Shown here one piece after another: positions 1-6,300 of a DNA stretch of 7,543 nt. The stretch's first letter is position 1, and each line of letters opens with the position of its first letter. The DNA comes from Prevotellaceae bacterium. Lineage in GTDB: Bacteria > Bacteroidota > Bacteroidia > Bacteroidales > Bacteroidaceae. A program made the translations under genes and the position numbers. Where the stretch lies: contig JAUNIK010000127.1 in the NCBI GenBank assembly GCA_030523505.1, positions 1-7,543 on the forward strand. Reading direction: 5' to 3'. The notes under the pieces are model-generated. The model saw only the letters and a list, made by a program, of their open reading frames with translations. It ran no database searches and was not told the origin of the DNA.

Positions 1-1
1 G

Positions 2-28
2 CGGTACGCAGTGCGTCCTCTTATCTGA
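2..28 (+). CDS. 3' end of an upstream operon gene (partial, unidentified)
   Basis: Reading from base 2 gives the eight codons RYAVRPLI followed by a TGA stop at 26-28. That stop shares its last base with the ATG of the GtrA-family gene (TGATG at 26-30). A one-base stop/start overlap is a common sign of translational coupling in bacterial operons, so I infer that a gene entering from the left ends here. Eight residues are too few to identify a family. The frame beginning at base 1 is also open and runs into GtrA, so an N-terminally longer GtrA protein is the alternative explanation. Confidence 0.4.
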   Translation, partial: RYAVRPLI

Positions 29-519
29 TGGCAAATATTGGACGTGAGATAACGACTTTCCTCAAAGCGCAGGGTGCAGCGGGTGTGGCAACATTCGCTG
101 ACTATATGATGCGTGTGTTTGTGGATAAGATCCTAGCCATCGGATATCTGCATGCTACATTCGTCGGTGCTGTGACGGGTGGTGTTGTGAATTGCATCAT
201 CAACTACAAATGGGCTTTCGGCGACCATGACCGTTCGAAGAAGTCGGTGGCATGGCGATATCTCGTTATCTGGACTGGTAGCATCCTGCTCAACACCGGT
301 GGTACTTGGTTCTTCAAGGAGATAGTGGGAATGAAGGCGTACTATGCTATGATGGTGACCTCGCTCTTAGTGGCTGTGTGCTGGAACTATCTGATGCAAC
401 TTACGTTCGTGTTCGGCAAGAAGAAACTGCTGTCCGACCGTGCCAAGGCACGCAACAAGCTGATTGTGAAATTTGTGAAAGACCATCTGATAAGAAGGGA
501 TGAACAACAGAATCCGTAA
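28..519 (+). CDS. GtrA-family small integral membrane protein
   Basis: A 163-residue protein with four predicted membrane segments (about residues 16-34, 41-64, 77-99 and 104-129) and a basic cytoplasmic-type tail (131-163). It carries GtrA hallmarks: an N-terminal FLKAQ...ADY stretch, NCIINYKWAF (55-64), an RYLVIW segment (77-82), and CWNYLMQLTFVF near the end of helix 4. GtrA proteins are thought to help move or present lipid-linked sugars such as undecaprenyl-phosphate glucose across the inner membrane, or to act as accessory subunits of membrane glycosyltransferases. The exact substrate cannot be read from sequence. The ATG at 28 is preferred because an upstream stop overlaps it and because the N-terminus then matches the usual family length, although the frame stays open to base 1. 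No Shine-Dalgarno is evident. The 3' end overlaps the next gene by 20 bp, placing it in one transcription unit with the flippase-like and CDP-alcohol phosphatidyltransferase genes. Confidence 0.88.
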   Translation: MANIGREITTFLKAQGAAGVATFADYMMRVFVDKILAIGYLHATFVGAVTGGVVNCIINYKWAFGDHDRSKKSVAWRYLVIWTGSILLNTGGTWFFKEIVGMKAYYAMMVTSLLVAVCWNYLMQLTFVFGKKKLLSDRAKARNKLIVKFVKDHLIRRDEQQNP

Positions 520-1516
520 CATCTTCTTCGTAGCAGGACTCGTGGCCATCGTGGTGATGTGCTTCACCTTCGATGTGAGTTTTGCAGAGCTGTGGGCGAG
601 TATCACCAAAGCCGGCTACTGGCTCGTGGCAATCCTCGTGCTCTGGGCATTCCTCTATGCAATGAACGCCCTGTCGTGGAGGGCTATCATCTCGGGATCG
701 GGCAAGGAGAATGTGGGGTTCTGGTATCTCTACAAATTGACAATAACTGGCTTCGCGCTGAACTACGCCACTCCAGTGGGACTGCTCGGCGGTGAGCCGT
801 ACAAGATAATGGAACTGACACCGCACATCGGGGTGCAGCGCGCCACATCGTCGGTGGTGCTGTTCTCAATGATGCATATCTTCTCGCATTTCTGGTATTG
901 GGTGACTGCCATCGTGACTTATCTGGTGCTTGCCGCCATAGGCAACCTGTCGTTGGGACCAGGAATGGCTATCATCCTCGTGCTGATGAGCGTGTTCTGC
1001 GCATTGGGCATCTATCTATTCGTGAAAGGCTACGAGAACGGCATGGTGGTGAAGCTGTGTAACATGGTGAGCCATATCCCCGGACTGAAGAAATGGGGTA
1101 GGGGATTCACAGAGAGGAATGCCGACAACCTGAGAAAGATTGACAGTCAGATATCGCAATTACACGACCAGGGTAAGCGACAGTTCTATACAGCCCTCGC
1201 ACTGGAATACGCCGGACGAATGTTGCAGGCGTTCGAGATATATTTCGTGCTGCGACTGTTCGACACCGGTGGCGACGGAGGAGTGATAACATTCATCTAT
1301 GCGTTCCTCATCCTCGCCTTCACATCGCTGTTTGCCAACCTGCTGTTCTTCTTCCCACTGCAGTTGGGTGGCAGAGAGGGAGGCTTCGCGATGTCAACAG
1401 CGCAGATGGGAATGACCAACTCCATCGGTATCTTCGTGTCGCTGATATGCCGCGTGAGAGAGATGTTCTGGTTGGGCGTCGGTTTGTTGTTAATGAAAAT
1501 AGGAAACAAAAAATAA
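500..1516 (+). CDS. Lysylphosphatidylglycerol synthase TM-region/flippase-like membrane protein (UPF0104 type)
   Basis: A 338-residue polytopic protein with about seven or eight hydrophobic segments (roughly 7-25, 41-60, 75-95, 117-146, 155-175, 230-253, 262-287, 305-334). Two family motifs are visible. NYATPVGLLGGEPYKI (88-103) matches the conserved P..x.GGE block. LQLGGREGGF (287-296) matches the late GG..E block of the LPG_synthase_TM family (PF03706). It lacks the cytosolic lysyl-transferase domain of full MprF, so lysyl-PG synthesis is not implied. Stand-alone members are typically associated with lipid or lipid-linked glycan transport or transfer at the inner membrane. The start overlaps the GtrA gene by 20 bp. 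A purine run, AAGAAGGG, sits directly against the ATG, which is closer than an ideal ribosome binding site. The gene after it is a CDP-alcohol phosphatidyltransferase 6 bp away, so a role in moving or modifying the lipid made there is a reasonable inference. The specific substrate is unknown. Confidence 0.85.
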   Translation: MNNRIRNIFFVAGLVAIVVMCFTFDVSFAELWASITKAGYWLVAILVLWAFLYAMNALSWRAIISGSGKENVGFWYLYKLTITGFALNYATPVGLLGGEPYKIMELTPHIGVQRATSSVVLFSMMHIFSHFWYWVTAIVTYLVLAAIGNLSLGPGMAIILVLMSVFCALGIYLFVKGYENGMVVKLCNMVSHIPGLKKWGRGFTERNADNLRKIDSQISQLHDQGKRQFYTALALEYAGRMLQAFEIYFVLRLFDTGGDGGVITFIYAFLILAFTSLFANLLFFFPLQLGGREGGFAMSTAQMGMTNSIGIFVSLICRVREMFWLGVGLLLMKIGNKK

Positions 1517-1522
1517 AGTATT

Positions 1523-2170
1523 ATGAACTACAGAGACATTATTCAGAAAATCATCTACTACCTCATCAACCCGCTCATCATGGGAATGATAAAGGTAGGC
1601 ATCACCCCGAACCTCGTTACTTTCGTGGGATTCCTTGGAAATATGGTTGCTGCGGGAATGTTCATCTATGCTGCTAACCTCGCCGACGGACAGTATTCAT
1701 GGATAGGCTATGGCGGTTGGGTGCTCATCGTTTCAAGCATTTTTGACATGATGGACGGCCGTCTGGCACGTCTTGGTAACATGTCATCGACCTTCGGAGC
1801 CTTCTGGGACTCGACCCTTGACCGCTATTCAGAGCTCGTGTCGCTCGGCGGTTTGGTAGGATTCTACTTTGCCCTCGATGGCACCACCTGGGGCTTGGAC
1901 AACACCGTATGGGGTATCGTCACCCTCGCTGCGATGATCGGCAGTGTGATGGTAAGTTATGTGAGAGCTCGTGCCGAAGGTCTCGGTTTGGAGTGTAAGG
2001 TAGGACTGATGCAGCGTCCGGAGCGTGTGGTAGTGCTCTGTTTAGGTGCTATCATCGCAGGTTTCACAGGCAGTGGTATCCCAGTATGCGTCGCAGTGGC
2101 ATTGATAGCCGTCCTCGCGAACATCACCGCATTCTGGAGAATACAGCATGTGTATAAGCAGTTGAAATAA
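1523..2170 (+). CDS. CDP-alcohol phosphatidyltransferase, probable phosphatidylinositol-phosphate synthase type
   Basis: A 215-residue inner-membrane enzyme that should transfer a phosphatidyl group from CDP-diacylglycerol to a polar alcohol. The full family motif DxxDGxxAR...G...D...D is present: D75, D78, G79, A82, R83, G92, D96 and D100. These aspartates bind the metals and the CDP group, with D100 the likely catalytic base. An ITPN segment (27-30) lies in the expected N-terminal nucleotide-binding position. Beyond this generic core, YVRARAEG (146-153) and QRPERVV (164-170) resemble the mycobacterial-type phosphatidylinositol-phosphate synthase block KARAE...ERPER, whose basic residues contact inositol phosphate. 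Here the first basic residue is Arg148 rather than Lys, and the second corresponds to Arg168. This favours an inositol-phosphate or similar phospho-polyol acceptor over serine or glycerol-3-phosphate, but that is inference. About six membrane segments are predicted. The gene starts 6 bp after the flippase-like gene with an A-rich leader and is the last gene of the + strand operon. Confidence 0.92.
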   Translation: MNYRDIIQKIIYYLINPLIMGMIKVGITPNLVTFVGFLGNMVAAGMFIYAANLADGQYSWIGYGGWVLIVSSIFDMMDGRLARLGNMSSTFGAFWDSTLDRYSELVSLGGLVGFYFALDGTTWGLDNTVWGIVTLAAMIGSVMVSYVRARAEGLGLECKVGLMQRPERVVVLCLGAIIAGFTGSGIPVCVAVALIAVLANITAFWRIQHVYKQLK

Positions 2171-2192
2171 CCCTCACGGCCGGACCCTCTCC

Positions 2193-2207
2193 GCCCGCTT
2201 TGCGGGC
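2193..2207. repeat. GC-rich hairpin GCCCGC-TTT-GCGGGC
   Basis: A perfect 6-bp stem with a 3-base loop. It lies one base upstream of a second GC-rich hairpin. No T-tract follows it directly, so on its own it is not a typical intrinsic terminator. The arrangement looks like a dispersed palindromic intergenic repeat. Confidence 0.55.
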
Positions 2208-2208
2208 A

Positions 2209-2229
2209 CCTCCCCCCATGATGGGGAGG
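2209..2229. repeat. GC-rich hairpin CCTCCCC...GGGGAGG
   Basis: A perfect 7-bp stem (2209-2215 with 2223-2229) and a 7-base loop, followed by CCTTTAAAA. It may contribute to termination of the + strand operon, but the T-run is short. It resembles the CTCCCCCC/GGGGG hairpin at 4730-4751, suggesting a repeat family rather than a gene-specific signal. Confidence 0.5.
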
Positions 2230-2260
2230 CCTTTAAAATGCTTCGTACAATATAAATATA

Positions 2261-2291
2261 ATAAGGTGCCATCGTAATGATGACACCTTAT
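2261..2291. terminator. Probable bidirectional terminator between convergent genes
   Basis: ATAAGGTG (2261-2268) pairs with CACCTTAT (2284-2291). After one C/A mismatch, CATC pairs with GATG around the loop GTAAT. A T-rich stretch follows on the + strand (2291-2300) and an equally A/T-rich stretch lies on the other side (2250-2260), so the hairpin can work for both the + strand lipid operon and the - strand GH31 gene. Its position between two converging stop codons fits that role. Confidence 0.7.
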
Positions 2292-2312
2292 TTATATATA
2301 GGGAGAGGGTCT

Positions 2313-4598
2313 TTACTTGGTCTGCACCTGCTGGCTCTTTGCTGCGTCCTCGGCAGTGATTGGCTTGTAGTCGTTGGCCATCGGACGGAACTTCAATGTG
2401 CTGAGGTCAAGAGTGTTGCTCTTGTCCTTGACAGCCTTCATCGATACTACCACAGCGTTACGCTCTGGACCCATCACTGGCTGCTCTACAGCATCAGTCC
2501 AAGGAGAGTAGGTGATCTTGCCATCAGCAACAACTGCCAGGCGGATCTTTCTGCCCTCATGCTGACGGTTGCCAGCAACCTGCACCATCTTGACAGTAAG
2601 CTTGCCGTTCACCTCCTCAGCAGAGAAACGGTACTCGGCGAAGTCACCATGCTTGTAGCCATAACCATCGCCGGCATCCTCGTAGAGATGGCCCTCAGCA
2701 TAGCCCTCTGCGTCTGGGTTGACGAGCAGTGTGAGTGAGTCGGTGTTATACTCTACGGTGTTCTGGAAGAGGTTTGTCATTGGAACGATAGCACCGCTAC
2801 GCAATGCCACGAATGCCTGATAGCCGTCATCGACCATCTTACCCTTCTTTGTCACACCCTCGAATGGAATGATGTCCCAGTCGCCCTGAGGAATCTTCGC
2901 ATCGTCAGCAAAACGAGGGATGATCATCAGGTCGTTACCCAAGAGGTATGTATGCTGCTCAGCACGGAGCGAGAGGTCCTTGGTGTCAGCCCAGAATGCA
3001 GGGCGCATGACAGGAAGACCAGCGGTAGAAGCCTCGCGGAACAAGGTATATATATAAGGTAAGAGCTGATAACGACGGTTGATGGCAGTGCGGCATACAT
3101 TCTCCACCTCAGCGCCCATAGCCCAAGGCTCCTGATCGACAGTGCCATCGCAGCTGTGGTTACGGGTGAATGGGAAGTAGATACCCATCGCTGTCCACTG
3201 AGCGAGGAGTTCAGGGTTACAGTCACCGAGGAATCCACCGATATCCGGACCGTTGAATGCCTGACCAGAAAGACCCATGTTGAGAGTCATCGCGATAGAA
3301 CCCTTCATCTGCTCTGGGTTAGAGAAGTTATCGCCAGTCCATGTGGCAGCGAAGCGCTGACCACCGAGGAAGTTTGAACGAGAGAGTACGAAAGGACGCT
3401 TGTCTGGGTTGGCAGCGAGGATACCAGCGCGTGAACCCTTCACCATGTTATATCCGAAGACATTGTGATAGCGCACATGGTTGCCCTTAGCGTGAGGAGT
3501 GCTGCCGAGATGCACATTGTCATCAGGCATGGTCATCTCAGTACCACCGCCGAATACAGCAGGTTCGTTCATGTCGTTCCATACACCATCGACACCCTGT
3601 GCCATGAAGTCCTTGTAGAGAGTTGACCACCAGTTCTGCACATCAGGACGGGTGAAGTCAGGGAAGTGACAAGCACCAGGCCATACATTACCCTCGAACA
3701 GATCGTCGTTGGCAGTGCGAACGAAATAGTCGCCCTTGACACCCTGCTGGTCAACGAAGTAGTTTGGATCAACCTTCACACCTGGGTCGATCATATAAAC
3801 CGACTTCAGGTTTTTCGAGTGCAGATAGTCGTTGAGGCCCTTTGGATCAGGGAAGCGTTCTGGGTGGAAGGTGAAGATACGGTATTCGTCCATGTAATGG
3901 ATATCCATCCAGATAACATCGCAAGGAATCTGACGTGTGCGGAACTCGTCAGCCACCTCCTTGACACGAGTGTCAGGGAAATAAGAGAAGCGACACTGCT
4001 GATAGCCCAGCGACCACAATGGAGGCATCTCCATGGTGCCCGAGAGAGCCGACAATTCTTTTACCACCTCCTCCGGAGAGTCTTTCTCGATGACAACCAC
4101 GCGGCATGCAGGACCATCGCTCAGGTATGTGATCTTTGAATCACACTGCAGTTCTGAGCGCCATGTGTTGTCGTAGATTATACAGAAGGAATTGACGTCC
4201 TTACGCAGACCGAGCACCCAAGTGTGAGTCTGATAGAGCAACTTGCCGGCATGAGCACCATAGGCACCGTTGTCGCGGTTCCAGTAGATGTTCTTGTCGC
4301 CGTTACGGCGTAATGGTCCCCACACCTCACCAGTACCGTAGAGGTCGGCATCGCCTACATTGAACTCGACGATGGTCTTGCCACCCTGCTCCTTGAAGAC
4401 AGGACGGAGACTCCACGATGCCGGAACAGAGCCCTGAGGGTTCAGTTCGCTGAGGAAGATTGGAGACGGCTGATGCTGCTGAGCATCATAGTTAGCAGGT
4501 TGGAACACCGCGACATCTGGTCGGGTGATGTACGAAACCTGTGCAGAAGCCGCTAACGAGGCTAATGCAAGAAGAGTACAGGAAAGTAGTCTTTTCAT
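2313..4598 (-). CDS. Secreted glycoside hydrolase family 31, alpha-glucosidase type
   Basis: A 761-residue enzyme expected to release alpha-linked glucose from the non-reducing ends of oligosaccharides. Residues 1-19 form a signal peptide ending ASA before Gln20, so the product is exported, probably to the periplasm; no lipobox is evident. Residues about 20-190 are the N-terminal beta-sandwich, with YGTGE at 87-91. About 190-520 is the (beta/alpha)8 barrel. Asp342 in WNDMNEP is the expected nucleophile and Asp423 in WTGDN the expected acid/base. WMDIHYM (230-236), Arg407 and the RNH triad (479-481) line the -1 subsite. WNDMNEP separates it from YicI-type alpha-xylosidases, which have KTDFGE at that site. 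A C-terminal beta domain with LYEDAGDGYGY (638-648) resembles DUF5110, followed by a polar tail. No SusC/SusD or sugar regulator lies beside it, so the natural substrate is not indicated by context. The leader is A-rich without a clear Shine-Dalgarno. The gene probably has its own promoter in the 153-bp upstream gap. Confidence 0.95.
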   Translation of the reverse strand: MKRLLSCTLLALASLAASAQVSYITRPDVAVFQPANYDAQQHQPSPIFLSELNPQGSVPASWSLRPVFKEQGGKTIVEFNVGDADLYGTGEVWGPLRRNGDKNIYWNRDNGAYGAHAGKLLYQTHTWVLGLRKDVNSFCIIYDNTWRSELQCDSKITYLSDGPACRVVVIEKDSPEEVVKELSALSGTMEMPPLWSLGYQQCRFSYFPDTRVKEVADEFRTRQIPCDVIWMDIHYMDEYRIFTFHPERFPDPKGLNDYLHSKNLKSVYMIDPGVKVDPNYFVDQQGVKGDYFVRTANDDLFEGNVWPGACHFPDFTRPDVQNWWSTLYKDFMAQGVDGVWNDMNEPAVFGGGTEMTMPDDNVHLGSTPHAKGNHVRYHNVFGYNMVKGSRAGILAANPDKRPFVLSRSNFLGGQRFAATWTGDNFSNPEQMKGSIAMTLNMGLSGQAFNGPDIGGFLGDCNPELLAQWTAMGIYFPFTRNHSCDGTVDQEPWAMGAEVENVCRTAINRRYQLLPYIYTLFREASTAGLPVMRPAFWADTKDLSLRAEQHTYLLGNDLMIIPRFADDAKIPQGDWDIIPFEGVTKKGKMVDDGYQAFVALRSGAIVPMTNLFQNTVEYNTDSLTLLVNPDAEGYAEGHLYEDAGDGYGYKHGDFAEYRFSAEEVNGKLTVKMVQVAGNRQHEGRKIRLAVVADGKITYSPWTDAVEQPVMGPERNAVVVSMKAVKDKSNTLDLSTLKFRPMANDYKPITAEDAAKSQQVQTK

Positions 4599-4640
4599 TG
4601 TTTATAGGTTTTTGGGAATTTTATTTTGATAAAGAATTTT

Positions 4641-4654
4641 CAGAATTTATTCTG
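4641..4654. promoter_or_regulatory. Perfect dyad CAGAAT-TT-ATTCTG upstream of the GH31 gene
   Basis: Six-base arms separated by TT, centred about 50 bases upstream of the GH31 start codon. The size and position would suit a binding site for a dimeric regulator or a short RNA hairpin in the leader. No clear Bacteroidetes TAnnTTTG promoter box was found around it, so the role is a guess. Confidence 0.25.
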
Positions 4655-4709
4655 CACGCGAGTCAGTTTTTAGACGGAATGACATAATTTATAGCAATGA
4701 CGAGGGCTT

Positions 4710-4722
4710 CGGATAATATCCG
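4710..4722. promoter_or_regulatory. Short dyad CGGATA-A-TATCCG
   Basis: Six-base arms around a single central base, about 115 bases upstream of the GH31 start and about 30 bases past the DUF5687 stop. It could be an operator for the GH31 gene. With a one-base centre it cannot form an ordinary RNA hairpin with six pairs, so a protein-binding site is likelier than a terminator. Chance is possible. Confidence 0.22.
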
Positions 4723-4729
4723 GGAATTA

Positions 4730-4751
4730 CTCCCCCCTTGGGGGCTGGGGG
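4730..4751. repeat. C/G-tract hairpin adjacent to the DUF5687 stop codon
   Basis: CTCCCCCC followed by TTGGGGG and a second run of five G (4747-4751). The C-run can pair with either G-run; pairing with the second gives a stem with a workable loop. On the - strand it follows the DUF5687 stop codon directly and could stabilise or end that transcript, though no U-tract follows. It resembles the hairpin at 2209-2229. Confidence 0.45.
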
Positions 4752-6296
4752 CTACCTACTTGCGCGGAAGCCTTCCATGTTGAGGTAACGGCGCTTCATG
4801 AAACGGTTGTAGATGTTGCGCAGCCAGATATTGCTCGTGGCGATGAACACCACACCGATGAGGAACATGATGACATATCCCCAGATGTCGCCCAGTGTGA
4901 TGTTGAGGAGGCTCACAGCAACCACCGGCACTAACATACATATCATCTCGACGATGAACTGCCACTTGGAGTTCTCGATACCATTCTTCGATACGAACTT
5001 AGTGTTGAGAGGCTGCGACTGCTTGTTGGTGACTGCCAACTGGAACAGCAGGAACAACTGGAATCCCGCAGTGAACACGCCCAATGACGCAACCATCAGG
5101 AATGACCACTTGCCAGAGAACACCTGAGGCAGCATCAGTATGAACGGCAGGATGAGGATGAGGCAGTTGAAGATATATTTCGCTTTGAGTATTTGAAGGA
5201 TGTTCTCCTTGCGCACCATCAGTCCGTCAATATAATTTCCCTCGTTAGCCATGATCTTCACGAGAGTCATGATGCTGAAGATGGCATAGCAATAGACACA
5301 CCAGAAGTTAGCCATGTACATGCTGTCATAGACATCGGTGAAGATGATGATGAGTGAGAACATCACGGTGAGCACGATGGCCGATATCATCGCCTTGCGT
5401 GGGTTCTTGTTGCGCATGCTGGTGCGGATTTCAAGACCGAGGAACAAGCCCAGTTCACCGAAACGGTTAAGGAACTTCATCTCCGAAGGGTTCTTGATAG
5501 TAGTGATCTTCTCCACACGCGACACCTCCTTCATGACATGAGAATACTGCAACTTACGGTTGATGAAGAATAGCACTGTGAGCAATGCCAACAATACGAG
5601 GTAAGGCCAGAGATGTCCCTCCTCAATGCCAGTACCGAAGTTAGCGTAGAAGTCAACGAGCTTGTCGAAGTCGAACAGCAGTGATGGACTCGACATGATA
5701 AGGCTCAGGTTCTCCCATTGTATGCAAGGCATCACGCCGATGAGAGCCACCATTGCTGGCATTATCCACCACAGCATGGTGTCGGTGACGAGGGTGCGGA
5801 CGATGAGATAGAACTGGCTGATGCACAGTTCGAGGAGCCAGAAGAAGAACAACAGACCTATGCACGACCAGAATCCGTAGGAGAAGAGCACCGACATGAG
5901 GCAGTATGGCACGAGCATGACAAACCAGATGAGGTTTGATGAGTTTAGCATCTGTCCCGTGAGGAAGAAGTCGATACAGGTGTACTTAGGAATAGGAAGC
6001 AGCACATACGGTTTGATTATCTGCGATGGTGTCTGCTGTCCCATGAAGCGCACGAAGAAATCGACAACGATAATCATCGGTGCCATGCTGCAGATGAACT
6101 CTATTGATGACATCGTTCTGAGGCTGTTGGCAATCAGTGCGAATGACACAGCGAACATAAGAAGATATATCATCATGAGGGCAGTGACGAAGTACATGAT
6201 GTACTTTGCCGCTTTGTTCTTCTCGAAGTCGAATGTGCGCTGCTCCGATAGCTTACGATGCTGACGCAACGCCTTGAATAGTTCCCGCTTGTTCAT
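4752..6296 (-). CDS. DUF5687-family multi-pass membrane protein (ABC-2-like permease)
   Basis: A 514-residue inner-membrane protein with about ten or more hydrophobic segments (for example 31-57, 66-86, 119-140, 145-170, 174-192, 229-245, 301-321, 329-349, 374-390, 398-422, 447-490). Family-like features include DFFVRFMGQQTPSQIIKPY with VLLPIPK (79-104), EGNYIDGL with VRKENILQILKAKY (352-374), and the C-terminal YNRFMKRRYLNMEGFR (497-512). These match my recollection of DUF5687, a Bacteroidetes family that resembles ABC-2 exporter permeases and often sits beside an ABC ATPase gene. No ATPase gene lies on either side here; the next gene downstream is GH31. The start codon is 4 bp after the lolA stop, so it is almost certainly co-transcribed with lolA. 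Because LolA carries lipoproteins across the periplasm, a link to envelope export is tempting, but no sequence motif shows it. The transported substrate is unknown. Confidence 0.82.
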   Translation of the reverse strand: MNKRELFKALRQHRKLSEQRTFDFEKNKAAKYIMYFVTALMMIYLLMFAVSFALIANSLRTMSSIEFICSMAPMIIVVDFFVRFMGQQTPSQIIKPYVLLPIPKYTCIDFFLTGQMLNSSNLIWFVMLVPYCLMSVLFSYGFWSCIGLLFFFWLLELCISQFYLIVRTLVTDTMLWWIMPAMVALIGVMPCIQWENLSLIMSSPSLLFDFDKLVDFYANFGTGIEEGHLWPYLVLLALLTVLFFINRKLQYSHVMKEVSRVEKITTIKNPSEMKFLNRFGELGLFLGLEIRTSMRNKNPRKAMISAIVLTVMFSLIIIFTDVYDSMYMANFWCVYCYAIFSIMTLVKIMANEGNYIDGLMVRKENILQILKAKYIFNCLILILPFILMLPQVFSGKWSFLMVASLGVFTAGFQLFLLFQLAVTNKQSQPLNTKFVSKNGIENSKWQFIVEMICMLVPVVAVSLLNITLGDIWGYVIMFLIGVVFIATSNIWLRNIYNRFMKRRYLNMEGFRASR

Positions 6297-6300
6297 AAGT

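Larger units (their letters stand above)
2183..2311. repeat. 10-bp inverted repeat bracketing the convergent intergenic region
   Basis: GACCCTCTCC at 2183-2192 is exactly inverted as GGAGAGGGTC at 2302-2311. The 109 bases between contain three separate hairpins. The left arm begins 12 bases after the phosphatidyltransferase stop, and the right arm ends one base before the GH31 stop codon. It could be the ends of a short non-autonomous, MITE-like repeat or simply a long-range stem closing a 3' structure. No target-site duplication is obvious, so the mobile interpretation is unproven. Confidence 0.45.

Noticed and set aside
401..826. A 141-codon open frame on the - strand
   Set aside because: It lies antisense across the GtrA and flippase-like genes, has a low-complexity His/Glu-rich product with no recognisable motif, and is explained by the codon pattern of the real genes.
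2277..2738. A 153-codon open frame on the + strand
   Set aside because: It begins inside the terminator hairpin and runs antisense through the GH31 3' end, which encodes a clear C-terminal domain. No family resemblance was seen.
3666..4139. A 157-codon open frame on the + strand
   Set aside because: It is fully antisense to the GH31 catalytic domain and has no ribosome binding site, motif or membrane pattern of its own.
4740..4751. Two G5 runs considered as a G-quadruplex
   Set aside because: A stable intramolecular quadruplex needs four G-runs and only two are present close together; a C/G hairpin explains the sequence better.
5896..6264. A 122-codon open frame on the + strand
   Set aside because: It is antisense to the DUF5687 gene, whose membrane topology and conserved motifs are continuous across the same bases.
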